Positions 45,409-57,350 of a DNA stretch of 64,000 nucleotides are shown here, piece after piece. Both the position numbers and the translations under genes were made by a program. The notes beneath the pieces are model-generated. The model made no database searches. It was not told the origin of the DNA and saw only the letters and a program-made list of their open reading frames with translations. The stretch comes from Periglandula ipomoeae IasaF13. Its lineage: Eukaryota; Ascomycota; Sordariomycetes; Hypocreales; Clavicipitaceae. Numbering within the stretch: position 1 is the first letter of the stretch; each line of letters begins with the position of its first letter. The stretch is taken from NCBI GenBank assembly GCA_000222875.2, contig AFRD01000135.1, positions 1 through 64,000 on the forward strand. The letters are read 5' to 3'.

Positions 45409-46671
45409 ATGGCCAAACCTAAGGTTCTCCTTCTGGGCGAAATAGAACAGTAAGTCCACCTACCAGCGAAAATACACCCAAACAACAAATAATACACCAA
45501 ACGATAAATTCTTATTCAATTAAAACCGACTGCCACTCTAACATCCGCATAGCGCCCACGAAGCCTGGTCCAACATTGCCCAAATCGCCGACGTCCTCCA
45601 GCCACAGTCCAAAAACCGCGACGAGTTCATATCAGAATGCAAATCCGGCGCCTTCGACGGCGTCTCCGTCGCCTTTCGCACATTCGACTCTTTTGCCGTG
45701 ACGGGCCAGTTTGACAATGAGCTACTCGATGCGTTGCCTTCTAGTCTGAAGTTTCTCTGCCACAATGGTATGTCACTAACCCTCCATGCTCTGCAGAACA
45801 TTACACCAAATCCACTTCAAGAAGGAATGAAGGGGTTCTAATATGATAACAGGCGCCGGATACGACCAAGTTGACATCCCCGCATGCACTGTCCACTCCA
45901 TCCACGTCTCCAACACCCCCACGGCCGTCGACGATGCCACCGCCGACGTAACAATCTGGCTTATGATCGGGGCTCTGCGCAACTTTCCAATCGGCATGTC
46001 CGCCCTACGAGCCGGTGACTGGCGCGGCAAGACGCTCCCCAAGCTCGGCCACGATCCGCAGGGCAAAGTCCTCGGTATTCTGGGCATGGGCGGCATTGGA
46101 AGAAACGTGGCTGCCAAGGCGAGGGCGTTTGGTATGAAGATCCGGTATCATAACCGCAGTCGATTGAGTCCCGAGTTGGAAGAGGGCGCTGAGTATGTGA
46201 GTTTTGAGACGTTGCTGAGGGAAAGTGATGTGCTGAGCTTGAATTTGCCGCTGAATGTAAGTCTCACTATAATCCGGTCTAGTTCCCATGTACTTGCCTA
46301 CGACAAACACTGACATTGGGGGGAACCAGCCCAAAACTCGCCATACTATCTCTACGGAACAGTTCAAACTCATGAAGGAAGGTGTCGTCATTGTCAACAC
46401 CGCCCGAGGAGCCGTCATGGACGAGGCTGCTCTCGTGGACGCGCTGAACTCAGGCAAGGTTGCGAGCGTGGGTCTTGATGTCTACGAGGAGGAGCCTACG
46501 ATTCATCCTGGTCTGTTGTCGAATCCTAGCGTTCTGCTGGTGCCGCATATGGGGACGTGGACTGTCGAGACGCAGACTAAAATGGAGGAATGGGCAATTA
46601 GCAATGTCAAGATGGCGGTGGAGAGCGGTAAGTTGAAGAGTATTGTGCCGGAGCAGAAGGACTTGGCTTGA
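45409..46671 (+). CDS. D-isomer-specific 2-hydroxyacid dehydrogenase (glyoxylate/hydroxypyruvate reductase type)
   Basis: Four exons, 45409..45449, 45553..45767, 45853..46256 and 46330..46671, give 1002 nt and 333 residues. It reduces a 2-keto acid such as glyoxylate, hydroxypyruvate or pyruvate with NAD(P)H. The substrate-binding half carries CHNGAGYDQVDI. The nucleotide-binding half begins KVLGILGMGGIGRNVA (GxGxxG), after PTAVDDATADVTIWLMIGAL. Catalytic residues sit in VNTARGAVMDEAALVDAL (arginine), GLDVYEEEP (glutamate) and LLVPHMGTWT (histidine). MAKPKVLLLGEIEH starts the protein, with no targeting sequence. TARGA is the common signature 3 variant. The closest kin, as I recall, are yeast GOR1-type glyoxylate reductases. 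All splice joins restore conserved sequence. Confidence 0.93.
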
Positions 46672-47370
46672 TAAATGGTCACTCTGCGCTTTGGACAAGT
46701 TTAATGCCAAGAGCATGACGACTAAATGGTCTGAGAGAATGCCTCGAAAGAGGGGCTCAAGCTGAGAATAGATGTAATACAAAAATAATCAGGCCGACGC
46801 AACATAGTAGACAAGAGTTGAGTTCAATCACCTACGCTCAAGTAAGGAAACAAGGCTTAAGCATCTGGGTTCTTAATCAGAACCCGCTATTGTATTAATT
46901 AGACCAACTGTGCTGTCTATTGGCCGCGGTTGACGGGCCTCTTTCCGCCAACTCGCCTCGAGTCCGAGCCTTTGCTCTGTCGAGAACACATTTTTCATCA
47001 TGAAGCCTTTTTCTTTTTCTTTTAGGACCTCGCCATGGGGGGATATCATGTCTAGCAAAAAGAGCCAACGCCATTTTGTTGAAAAAGCAGATCTTTTTTT
47101 GCCTCCTCCTGTCCGCCCAGCGAGATGCAAAAGCCCGGACCTTTCCTCTAAAGGCGCAGAGGCTACCAGATAAGCAAAAAAGACTTTCCATTTTCTCATA
47201 AAGAACATCGCAAAATCAAATTAGTAAACCGAAACTCTCCCAACCCAATGCCATGCAAGTTTATGCTGTTGAATCCACAATTTTGCCCCATTGCCGCGAA
47301 GAAAAACAACGGCGCAAGTCGTTACACGTAAGAGTCCAGTTGAAGGGCTCTTGGGTATGAATACATGAAA
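46672..47370. other. Intergenic spacer between convergent genes
   Basis: A 699-bp 3'-3' spacer. T/A-rich runs occur near 47010-47100. No gene is called. Confidence 0.5.
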
Positions 47371-48771
47371 TTAGTAGCGGTAGATGTCGCTCTTGAAAGG
47401 ACCCTCGGCAGGGAGACCGAGGTACTCAGCCTGGACGGGGGTGAGGGTGCTGAGCTCAGCCTGAACGTGGTTCAGGTGGAGACGGGCAACTTCCTCATCG
47501 AGGATCTTGGGGAGGACGTAGACACCGACATCGAGCTTGCCAGTTCTGGCGAACTCAACGTACCTCTTGCCGAAAGCCTCGTCGCTGGCCTTGTACAACA
47601 TGATCTGGGCCAAGACCTGGTTGGTGAAGGAGCAGGACATGACGAAAGACGAGTGGCCGGTGGCACAGCCAAGGTTGACAAGACGACCCTCAGCGAGCAG
47701 GATGATGTGGCGGCCGTTCTTCATCAAGAAGCGGTCAACCTGGGGCTTGATGTTCTGGACGGACTGAGCGTTGGCCTTGAGCCAGGCAACGTCGATCTCG
47801 ATATCGAAGTGACCAATGTCTGGTAGCCTGTTAGCCATTCAACTGCTTCAGATGTGGGAATAAAACTTACTGCAAACAATGGCGTCGTTGGGCATGGCCT
47901 CGAAGTGAACGCCAGTCAGGATATCACGGCAACCAGTGGTGGTGACGAAGATCTGACCAATCTTGGCAGCCTTCTCCATGGTGGTGACCTGGTAGCCAGC
48001 CATAGCAGCCTGGAGAGCATTGATGGGATCAATCTCAGTGACCAAGACGCGGGCACCCATGCCAGCGAGGGCCTCAGCACAGCCCTTGCCGACATCACCG
48101 AAACCAGCAACAACGGCGACCTTGCCAGCAATCATGACATCGGTGGCACGCTTGATACCGTCAATAAGGGACTCACGACAGCCGTACAAGTTGTCGAACT
48201 TGGACTTGGTGACGCTGTCGTTGACGTTGATGGAGGGGACGAGGAGCTTGTTGTCCTTGAGCATGCGGTACAGATGGTGAACACCAGTGGTGGTCTCCTC
48301 GGAGACACCATAGCAGTCCTTGAGCATCTCAGGGTACTTGGTGTGGACAAGGCTGGTCAAGTCACTACCGTCGTCGAGGATCAGGTTGAGCTTTTTGCCA
48401 TCCTTGAAAGCAAGGAGCTGCTGCTCGAGGCACCAGTTGTACTCCTCCTCGGTCTCACCCTTCCAGGCGAAGACAGGAACACCAGCAGCGGCAATAGCAG
48501 CAGCGGCGTGGTCCTGAGTGCTGAAGATGTTGCAGCTGGTCCAGGTGACTTCGGCACCAAGAGCAGTCAAGGTCTCGATGAGGACAGCGGTCTGGATAGT
48601 CATGTGCAAGCAACCGGCGATGCGGGCACCCTTGAGCGGCTGGTCGGCGGCATACTTCTCACGGGTAGCCATGAGACCGGGCATTTCGTTCTCGGCGAGC
48701 TCGATCTCCTTGCGGCCGAAGGCAGCAAGGGACAGGTCAGCGACCTTGAACTTCTGGGCGGGGGCAGCCAT
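47371..48771 (-). CDS. SAH1: S-adenosylhomocysteine hydrolase
   Basis: Adenosylhomocysteinase splits S-adenosylhomocysteine, the product of SAM-dependent methylation, to adenosine and homocysteine, using tightly bound NAD. Exons 47871..48771 and 47371..47819, with a 51-bp GTAAGT...CAG intron, give 449 residues, the normal eukaryotic length. Landmarks: HMTIQTAVLIETL, TSCNIFSTQDHAAAAIA (signature 1), TTTGVHHLYRM, NVNDSVTKSKFDNLYGCRES with catalytic Asp/Lys/Asn/Cys, and VAVVAGFGDVGKGCAEALAG (NAD-binding signature 2). The second exon has NIGHFDIEI, and the chain ends with the family's FKSDIYRY, whose Lys and Tyr reach the neighbouring subunit. The start ATG at 48771 matches the conserved N-terminus; an in-frame upstream ATG (48897) would add a pyrimidine-encoded, non-conserved leader. 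Codon use is strongly biased, as in highly expressed genes. Confidence 0.97.
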
Positions 48772-48900
48772 TGTGAGGGTAGATGTGTTGTTGAGGGTGG
48801 TGAATGGGAAGAATTGGGGGAGAGATAAGAGAAGGGGAGGAAGGGAAGAGGAAGGGAAAACCGAGAGGAGGAGAGTATATGAGGTTTTTGGACGCAAGCG
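48772..48900 (-). promoter_or_regulatory. CT-rich leader of the adenosylhomocysteinase gene
   Basis: On the coding strand, the 130 bp before the ATG are strongly pyrimidine-rich (TTCCCTTCCTCTTCCC runs), followed by CACCCTCAACAACACATC close to the start. CT-rich stretches at and downstream of transcription starts are typical of strongly expressed filamentous-fungal genes. The exact start site cannot be read from sequence. Confidence 0.6.
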
Positions 48901-50768
48901 AGCGGTACCACGGCGGCAGAAACAATCCTCAAGGTTCCAACCAGGACCGAAAAAAAAATCGAGCGGCGGCCAGGACGAGGGGGGGCGGGGTTCTGCGTGC
49001 TGTGGCCTGTGGTCTGTGTTTCGTGGAGGGGTCGCTCACTGTGCTGCATTTTGCTGGAGAAAGCCAGCGCCGTCAGTGTTTCTGCTCAGGAAAGTGGAGC
49101 AGTCCCCGGCGTCTTGCTGCATGTGTGCTCGCTGCTGGTTCGCTGGTTCGCTGGGGGTTGGGCGGTGTAAGCCGCCGATGAGGGGCAAATTTTTCAACAT
49201 CCAGCTGCAAGCGGGGCAGCCAGGCAAATGGGCAGCTGGCAACGGTAACGCGAATCAACGTGTCGGTTCGGACGGTCGTCAAAGCAGACTGCAGTTCAAA
49301 CCGAAGCGAGTGACTTAATATGACACCCGACATCGATATTGCTGATAATAACCCGAGTCGATGCTTGGATTATATTGGAATATCGCCATACACAAACATA
49401 TATGTAGATGAAGACGAACGCACTCATATCTCATAAGCACATCTCATAAGCTAGGATGGTCTTATAATATCTACAGAATCTACCCATTGGGAGCTATGAA
49501 TCGGCTTTGTTCATTTCAATTCCACCATCTTCTTAGAAATAAGGGATTGCGCCACGATTGCTCCCCTCTATATGTCACGGTGCACTTGGGAGTGAAGAGG
49601 CCACTTGTTGCCCCGACATTTGCAAGAGCAGCGTCTCATGTTATCTCGGGTCTCCTCCGTGTTGTTCCCCGCGGCAGCTAATTGAGGTGACCAGGCCGGG
49701 CCTCGCACTCCATCCACGGCACACCCCAACCTGACAGCACAAAATCCGACAGCAGCAATCCGTACGTATGATGAGTTAGGACGAAAAATGATAAGATATC
49801 TGCGTTGCTTGGATACTTCCATTCGACGCACTCTGTTTTTCAATTGCCCACCAAGTGTATGGACTGGTAAGGCCCCTACACACCAGTCGACAGACCCCTC
49901 CATGCCCCTCTCAGGGTCTCTGCCTGTCCATGGCTTGCTTCGGAGTAATAATCACACGGAAGTGCACGCTTCGGACTTTCGCGGCTCCTTAAAAGTCGAC
50001 GGAGTTACACAACACTGCCAGCCACATGGAATGCGATGCACTAAATCCGCTGCCTCGTTCACGGCAAGTCTGACATGAGCCATTACTCAACTAAATAACA
50101 CATAGTGACACATCGTTCATTGTCCATCGTAGGTGCAGCTTTTATCACGTCACCCGTACGCACAATAGAGCACATGTCCTCACCCAAGCTACAGTTAGCG
50201 GTCAAAAGTAATTGCCCAAAGGACATGTAGCATCCTACAGTTTTTTTTTAATATATAGAATTACTAAGGAAATATAATAAAGGGCAAGTAAATAGCCCTA
50301 TGTCTTTAATTAACGAAACAAAGGCTAATAGGTTGCTTCTTTGACTACGTAGGTAGCTACGTTGATGTGGCCAAATATACATGACCCTCCTCCACTGCAT
50401 GACACTGTATGACCGTTCGGTTCTCCATGATCTTCGCTCTCACATGCAATGGTCATATCGAAATCGAGTCTATCAATTAAGACCGCCCGAATCCAAAGGA
50501 CAGTGGAACGCCATATGAAGTGAATATCTCTCAAAGGAAGACTGGCCATAGTAACTGATGTTGAACGGGTAAAAAGCCAAGTGAAGTAATTGTATCAAAT
50601 AAAGAGTTCTCTTGTCGCTAAATCTAGACAAAGAAAACTTTCATACATTCCCACTTTATCCGGAACGCCGCTAAATGCTACCTGCCAACTGGTGCCATTT
50701 GCTTCCCAAAATCTCCCGTCTCGTCACAAAACAAATGGGAACTTCTTTCTATGCCCATCCCGCACCGT
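48901..50768. other. Intergenic region
   Basis: About 1.9 kb between two minus-strand genes. It contains a 9-10 bp T run and AT-rich DNA at about 50240-50330, possibly a mutated repeat relic. No gene is supportable; long frames here (for example to 49318 plus) are continuations of shadows of the adenosylhomocysteinase gene. Confidence 0.45.
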
Positions 50769-52011
50769 TTACTGAGGCAACAAGTTCTCTCGAACAGCAA
50801 ACATCTTGGCGCTCACGTTTGAGGTGAAACCATCCACCTGTTTGCTGTATTGCTCAACCTGCTTCGCGTTCAACATACCCTCAAGGCGACTGGGCTCCTG
50901 GGGCATCTTGAACAGCCTTTGCCACTCATCCTCAGGCAGAGGTGGCTGCTTGGCCACGGCACGCTGAGCGTTCTCGGCCTTTCGCTTCGCTTGCCACTGA
51001 GAGATCTTGGCCTGCTCGCGGGTTACTTGACGCTGATAGAACTGGAAGTTGTTGAGGTCGGTGTAGTGAGACTCGATGCTCTCCAGGAGCAAGTCGCAAG
51101 TCTTCTCGAGGAAAGGATCAATTGCGAGATCGAGGTTATCAATGGCTGGGTACAGAGGGGCTTTGATGGCGTCTCGCTTGATATCTGAGATGGAGTTGGG
51201 GGGCTCGATCTCATCAGTCGGGGGAGCGGCCGGCATCTGGTGGAGGAAAGTGGTGAGGAGGTGCGAGTTATGCACATTGATGGGAATCTCGGTCAGGATG
51301 TCGCGGAACGTGAGCTTTGACTTTTGCAGGCTATTGGACGGGTCAGCATCTCTGTCGCTAAGTGGTTCATTTACCAGCCAAGATGTCGAGTGCTTACATT
51401 TCCGTAGTGAACTTTCCCTCCTTATAGAGAGTCATAAAAGCATTGCTCAGGCGGAATGCTCGCAACGTCAGATTGCCCTGTGGGCTCTTGCTGGCATCAT
51501 AGACAAGAGCAACGGCCTTATCATTGTCCCTCTGGTAATGATATTGGTTCTCAATGAATCCCATGTTGACAAAGTTGCCCATGGTAGCACTGGTGTACCA
51601 TCCAACATTGTTGGCGTCGACGTTGACCTCCTTCAGGTATCGGACCATCTCATTCTGGTAGGCAATGTTGGCCTTTTGTCGGGGAGCAGCAGCAGCGATC
51701 AGCGAAGTATCGTTCTGGTGGCCCTCGGTAACGGCGCTATCGACGGTGGGGAACTGGAAGGTGTTGGTGACCTCGAGGACGTTGTTCTGGTCCATACCAA
51801 CAATAGATCCGGTGACGATGGTCGGGAAAGTCGACGAGCAGTGCTTGGCAATCTTCATGATGACCTATAATCCTGCAGTGTGAGCAACGTATTCGGGAGG
51901 CCATACTGCTCAAGGGGGGTTGAAAGTGGGGCGCGCTGGTGAATTGTACAAACATACCAAAGCCTCGACCTGGACAGCCTGAAAAGGCGCATCTTTGAGA
52001 GCGTCGCTCAT
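50769..52011 (-). CDS. Eukaryotic translation initiation factor 3 subunit H
   Basis: eIF3h is part of the eIF3 scaffold that recruits mRNA to the 40S ribosome. Exons 51958..52011, 51398..51864 and 50769..51330 give 360 residues. The N-terminus MSDALKDAPFQAVQVEAL joins VIMKIAKHCSSTFPTIVTG at the start of the MPN domain. The JAMM metal site is missing: where an active enzyme has GWYHSHP, this protein has VGWYTSATMGNFVN, as expected for the catalytically dead eIF3h MPN domain. FTTEILQKSKLTFRDILTEI begins the C-terminal part, and PINVHNSHL is a family hallmark. A charged helical stretch (REQAKISQWQAKRKAENAQR) follows. Introns are 93 and 67 bp, GT-AG. This subunit is present in filamentous fungi but absent from budding yeast. 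Confidence 0.95.
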
Positions 52012-52599
52012 CTTGTCCGATTCGTCTGGGAACGCTGTTCGGTGCCGTAAGTGCACAGGCAAGAGCTGGCGCGAGGAGGTGGTGCGATATATCTACACAG
52101 AATGGCTCTGTAGATGGAATATCGAACTTTTCGCGTGCCCGATTTGTGGGCGTTGTGGGTTAAGAGCGGTCAACTCCGGCAGAAATTGGTGGGGTGAAAT
52201 GGCTGCGTCAAGCCAGCTCTCCCACCTGCTGGAAGCTTACAACTTCCACCAACGTTTCAAGACACAGACACGCACGCAAAGAGCATCGTCAAAACCGTCA
52301 ACACCAGTTTTTCGTCAGTTCTGTCATTAAACACGATAATTTTAACAATCTAGGCTATCGCTTGCTATCAATAAAGTATAAATTTCACGCCGCACACTCT
52401 ATTCCAGTTTGACGCCAATGAACTTGCGCGCAACCGTTGCGCTCCCCCCTCCGATCTTGAAATGCGTTGAAAGTTCTTCGCAAAACGCCTGATATGTGCC
52501 CACAGAATGTTTCCTTCCTTCGTGATAAAATGACAGACTAATTTTTAGGAAAATTGAAGCCTTTCTGTCTCATCGAGCTCTGTGTCTCGCGAGCTTTGA
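52012..52599. other. Intergenic: eIF3h promoter
   Basis: A 588-bp spacer between two minus-strand genes. Nothing notable is seen. Confidence 0.45.
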
Positions 52600-53307
52600 C
52601 TACTCCCAATCAGTGATTTCCCAGCTATCGACATTGTCACGGACAGTCAATCGATGCTGATTAATCTTCCAGTAAGCATACAGCGACCTAGTGGCCCCAG
52701 CAGCCTTGCGATGAGCTGGTCCTCTCCCACCTTCTAGGGCATCCTGGCGGGACCTCCAAACGCAAGTAGCCAGGTTTCGAAGCTCGTTGTCAGGTGATCC
52801 AAACCAGTACCTTCAATCTGTTAGCACTGATATAGGAGTCTTTCACGCCATGGAACCAGACACTTACTTGAGAAACCCTCCACTCTCGATAGCCTCAGCG
52901 TGCGCCGCCTTGTCCAGCTCCCCGAGATGGCTGTAATCCGTGCTGGGTTTGATCTGGGACCGAAAAGCGACGATATAGAACGAGGTTTCTTTGAACTTTT
53001 GACCCGATTTCGCTGCAAGTTGCCTGAGCTCGTCAAGGACCTCCGACCAATTGAAGGATTCCGTATACGACGCTGTGGCGTAATCTTCTCGGACCGCCTG
53101 CAGTCTGGACAAGGCTTTGTCCAGGAGGGCATTTTCGTTGTCCAATGTCTGCAGATCCAGCAGATGTTCTTGGTCGATATACGGGGACTGGACAAGAAAT
53201 CGTTCATCATTCAAAGCATCAGATTGAAGACCGGATATCGCTTCTTTCTAGCGTACGAAGCTGGGAACCTCGGCTACTCGAGCAGCCTGGACTCCCTGGG
53301 CAGCCAT
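52600..53307 (-). CDS. UPF0643 family protein
   Basis: Three exons, 53257..53307, 52868..53187 and 52600..52810, give 582 nt and 193 residues. It belongs to the fungal UPF0643 family of unknown function. Conserved parts: YIDQEHLLDLQTLDNENALL, REDYATASYTESFNWSEVLD, FKETSFYIVAFRSQIKP, AESGGFLK-type text across the second splice (ESGGFLK then YWFGSPDNELRNLATCVWRS), and GGRGPAHRKAAG. The C-terminus WEITDWE is typical. The first exon codes for only 17 residues; its splice (GTACGC...CAG, 69 bp) joins PSF to SPY in frame. I see no signal peptide or membrane segment. Function is not known to me, and the gene order gives no clue. Confidence 0.9.
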
Positions 53308-54527
53308 GGTGACAATGGCGAGGGCTTTTGCGCAGAGTTCTGCCTCTTATGCAGGAGTGGTATCGAAGGACAAACAGCAGCTCGATAATTTCTATGGGAT
53401 AAGATGAGGAAGAATTGTGGCGATAGGTGGTGTCTGGACGAGATGACTACGAAGGATAGAACGAATCGACAGCGCACAGATGAGTAGGAATGGCAATCAC
53501 AGCATTTTAAAAGGAATCAACATTGCGCAATCGGTGGGAGCAGCTCGACTGGCCACACCGCTCTGGAAGGGGGCATAATATTCCAGAATTACGACACGGG
53601 GAAGCAGGAGCCAAACCCCAGCAAACACGCAGCTATCAATAGGCACGGTAACGGAGCCAAAAGGATCAACTCTGCGCCGGCTGACCAGTCAGGATTGCAC
53701 AAAGCCTCTCTTAGCACCGATGAGGAAGTTGGGGCAAATGATTTCGCAATTGCTGGATCAGCAAAGTCAAAAAAATGATCCGTGCCGGGTGGCTTAGCGG
53801 ATTCCTATTGCATGACAGATTTCGAAACATGAGTGTGGCTGTCGGTACGAGCAGCCGAATGGTAGGACACCACCCCGTGTTGACGCCGGCTTTCGGAGGC
53901 AGTAAAGTTTGATACATGCTTAGATCTCTTCTCGCTCTCGATCAGCCGGCCACATTGTTTTGTCGTCAATGGCCTTTGGCTTGTTTATCATAACAACTCG
54001 ACAGACCAGCCTACACATCCACCCGAAATGCGACTCAAACCTTCTGCTGCGTTCCTGCGTATTCGCGCCTCCGGAGTAGTAACCCCACACCCAGTCAGCC
54101 GTCAGATCTCCGACATGTGTGGGTCCAGGCGACGGCACGACAATTGACCCTGAATGACACCACACCAATTCACCGGTCAGCACATATTTATGCAAGCCAC
54201 GCCATGGAATTTACCAGAAATCGGAGGAGAAAGAAGAATTATTATGTCAAAGTATGGTACCGTACTTACATACAGGGTGAAATGAAACTAATTACATTGA
54301 AGTGAAGAGCATATCTCTTCATGGTTGTTTGACGAACTTGACGTCTTCATTCTCTCATCAATCATCTCATCCGGCTCCCCGAGTATGCTCATTGGTCGGG
54401 TCCTCATGTATGTACCCGTCAGATTGAGTCATGTATCCTATTCTCCGGCAATCTCGACATTTCGACATCACGATGACCCATTGAACGGCTCCAATTGCAT
54501 TTGTCGCCAACCAAATTGTCGATGCGA
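53308..54527. other. Intergenic region
   Basis: A 1.2-kb spacer. The minus-strand frame at 53920..54195 (91 codons) has no family features. No gene is called. Confidence 0.45.
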
Positions 54528-55625
54528 TCAGGATGCACGAACCGCCGCCACCAAAGCATCCACAGCGCTGCCGTGAGATGCGCCATTGACACCCACCACG
54601 GGGCCGGCCCATGCGACGCCCATTTTGTTGTCTTTGTCACGGTTCTTGCTCCAGACTGAGTCTGCGTTTCTCAAGATAAATGCACGAATATCACCATCGC
54701 CAATCACCTGGTTGAGATAACCCAGGTTTCGAATGAAGACTCCTTTGAACTGCTTGGCGTCGAACCCGCAGGTACTGCTTTGCGTTTCGCACTTGTCCGT
54801 CTCGATCAAGATGCCATTCTCATTGGAAAGAGCGCCAATGGCCGCCTTGGCCAACGTCCTGGCTTGATTGAGGACACCGTCTCCCAGCAAAGAGCCTTTG
54901 GACAGTTCAACTAAGGCACCGAGGATTACGCCCTGGTTGACGGACCAAGTTTGCAAGCCATTGTTCTTGCATTGGTCGTTGAGGCCATCATTGATGAGGT
55001 TTTGGCCATTGATCATTCCGCTCTGCCGGAACCAGTTCCACTCATCTGTTGCGATCTGAGCGTAGGTTCTGTTGGACGGAATGCGGTTCGCCAGGGACGC
55101 TGAAACCGCAATGTACAGCTCGTTGGCGATAGCATTCACGTATTTTCTGTCCTTCTTCCAGAAGATGCCGCCATTGCAAGGCCCTCCGCGGCCGGTTTGC
55201 ATATCGTTGAAGATATCAACAGCCATCTCCAAGTAGGCCTCGTCACCGAAGGCATCGTAGGAGTGTATGAGGCCAAGGGCCCACCAGCCCTCATCGTCGT
55301 AGAAATCATTGAGGAACCCTGGGAACTTCTTGGGGGCATTCTGAAAGGTGTTTTGTACAGTTTGAGGAATGCCGATCGAATTAGTCGCGCCAGGTTGGAG
55401 AAGAGCAAAATCGGCCAACGTTGTCAAGGCATTGGCACTTTGCCACCACGCACCATCCCACAATCCTGATCCGCGGTCGTACCAGTTGTCGTTGAGAGCT
55501 TTGATGCCGGTGGTGGCCTGTTGAGTGTATTCTTGTTTTGTGGCGGCATACGCACCCTCAGCGTGCAGCGAAGCCGTGAGGGCAAAGCACGAAGCCACGA
55601 TGGAGACGGAAGTTTTGGACCACAT
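54528..55625 (-). CDS. GH76 mannan endo-1,6-alpha-mannosidase (Dcw1/Dfg5 type)
   Basis: A single exon of 365 residues from ATG 55625; the earlier GTG in the same frame is not a likely start. GH76 Dcw1/Dfg5 proteins are thought to transfer GPI-anchored mannoproteins to wall glucan by cutting the GPI glycan. A signal peptide (WSKTSVSIVASCFALTASLH) starts the chain. Family landmarks: WYDRGSGLWDGAWWQSANAL, NDFYDDEGWWALGLIHSYDA with the catalytic DD pair, GGPCNGGIFW, KYVNAIANELYIAVSASLAN, TWSVNQGVILGAL and FKGVFIRNLGYLN. There is no hydrophobic GPI signal at the C-terminus (it ends LVAAVRAS), so this paralogue seems to be released rather than membrane-anchored. It could also act as a mannan-degrading hydrolase. 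Confidence 0.94.
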   Translation of the reverse strand: MWSKTSVSIVASCFALTASLHAEGAYAATKQEYTQQATTGIKALNDNWYDRGSGLWDGAWWQSANALTTLADFALLQPGATNSIGIPQTVQNTFQNAPKKFPGFLNDFYDDEGWWALGLIHSYDAFGDEAYLEMAVDIFNDMQTGRGGPCNGGIFWKKDRKYVNAIANELYIAVSASLANRIPSNRTYAQIATDEWNWFRQSGMINGQNLINDGLNDQCKNNGLQTWSVNQGVILGALVELSKGSLLGDGVLNQARTLAKAAIGALSNENGILIETDKCETQSSTCGFDAKQFKGVFIRNLGYLNQVIGDGDIRAFILRNADSVWSKNRDKDNKMGVAWAGPVVGVNGASHGSAVDALVAAVRAS

Positions 55626-57242
55626 CTTGGAGACCACGGTATATATCTTCTTTTATTGGGTAGATCTGGATTTCAATAAGGAGTGAATCCCAATGGAAGA
55701 AAGATACGGTGGGCTCCAAACTAGGACAGCTGGTGCGGTGTTGGTTACGAAGAGCTTGGAGGTGACCAAGAGATATATAAATGGCATCTATGGGGAAAAT
55801 GGTTGCTTCGGACAAAGGATCGATCGACAATCTCTTTGTCTCAAACCAAGTCTTTTTGATTCTCCTCAAGCATTAATCTGAGGCTCGTGGACCACGTATG
55901 CCGTGCCCTCATGCAGCTTTCTTGTCTAGAGGGATGACCGCCGATCATAGCAACCGGAGCAGAAGCTGCCCTCGTCATATTCCCGTAGTGCCCAGCTTCG
56001 CTGCAAAAGGCATCACTCGGGAAGCCTCCCAGTATGTGGGGGCAGGGTGCGTTGGGTCATGTCTAATTGAGCACATGCAACTCACGGGTGAAAGCGTTGA
56101 CGTCTGGCGAGTGCGAAGCCGCTACAAGCGAGACCTCAAAGGGCGAGCGGCTGGGCGACAGCCAGACGGAGCTTCGCAACTGGAGGCTTGCGGGAAGTGT
56201 TTTTGAGTTGTGGATTAGCTCATGCGCTCGGGGGTTGATCTCAATCATGGCTGTCTGCCCTTTTCGTGTGTAATCTCGTGGCGATCGCGCGAGACAACCC
56301 ACCACGATGTGTCAGTTGGAAAGTCCTCAGACCGGCCCGAGTCAGCTGTTGTTGCTGGACAGCAGCCGTATTTCATGATGATATTTGCTTATATAGGCAT
56401 TTAATTTGGCAAGAAGAGCTCAATATGCACAGAACTAAATAGTCCGATATCCAGAAGAGAAACAGCTGGTCTACATGATAGCTTTCAGGACAATGGAATC
56501 CAAAGGATCACAATCCTACCCAGAAACAGACCCATCGCATCCTATTCCAGCAAAAAGCAAAAAAGTGCCCAAGCACCCAACCAAGGGCAAACAGCCTTAT
56601 GCAAGGCGATCGGTGTTTAATCTAGCGGGGCACCAGTCATGGCAGCAACGGCTGAGCTGTCTCTCAATGCACGATGACGGGGCATCTCTGAATTGCCGGG
56701 ACTGATCATAACCATTCGTTACCGGCAGAGATTTTTCTCATCTGCCCGTTTTGGGATTTGCATTATTCCCTCGTGACACGCACTGCGACGTACCGACTGA
56801 TGCAGAGTTGGCTCTACCGTTGATGAATTGCATCAGTGATCGGCATTCGTTGCCTAACGAAGAACGTTTAAGGACATTGACGATGGAGCTGATTCGAGCC
56901 AGCTCATCGAAAGGCGCTAGGACAACGAGGCACTCGTGAGTCGCTGTTCTTGGCGATACCCCTTTTTGTCTCGTTGCGACGACGATGCCTAATTTGGTCG
57001 TGTGACCGGGATCCCGATCAACACAAATTATGTACTTAGTTTTTACACTCCAATTAGACGGATTTGCTTAATCCCTCTGTTTATTGTAAGTCTGGTTTAG
57101 AGAGGATCCTGTCTCGCCGGATAGGGAACGGCTTCTTTCAGCGGCGTACAGGCCGTGCGTGTCTGACCACATGGATCATCGTCAACGGCTGCAGAGTATC
57201 AAGCACATGATACGCATCTCGATAATGACTGAAGAGTTGTTT

Positions 57243-57279
<37 letters not shown>

Positions 57280-57350
57280 GTCATTGGGTTCTTTTCTATA
57301 GATGTACAAGACCCCGCCTTTCGTAGATGCGGTTACGGGTCATCACGAGA
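55626..57350. other. Intergenic region
   Basis: About 1.7 kb. It contains the long T tract (57245-57278) near its right end and no supportable gene. Confidence 0.45.
57245..57278. repeat. 34-bp T homopolymer
   Basis: An unbroken run of 34 T residues, preceded by TTTTA. It lies about 70 bp past the stop codon of the carrier gene. On that gene's strand it is poly-A, so it could mark a genomic poly-A tract near the 3' end or a retroposed tail. Assembly length here is unreliable. Confidence 0.9.

Noticed and set aside
47365..47826. A 153-codon plus-strand frame
   Set aside because: Antisense shadow of exon 2 of the same gene.
47854..48828. A 324-codon open frame on the plus strand
   Set aside because: It is antisense to the adenosylhomocysteinase gene. 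Strong codon bias of that gene keeps the opposite strand open; the translation is Gly/Leu/Val-rich without any domain.
48772..48897. In-frame N-terminal extension of adenosylhomocysteinase from ATG 48897
   Set aside because: The added residues come from the CT-rich leader and are not conserved; ATG 48771 matches the family start.
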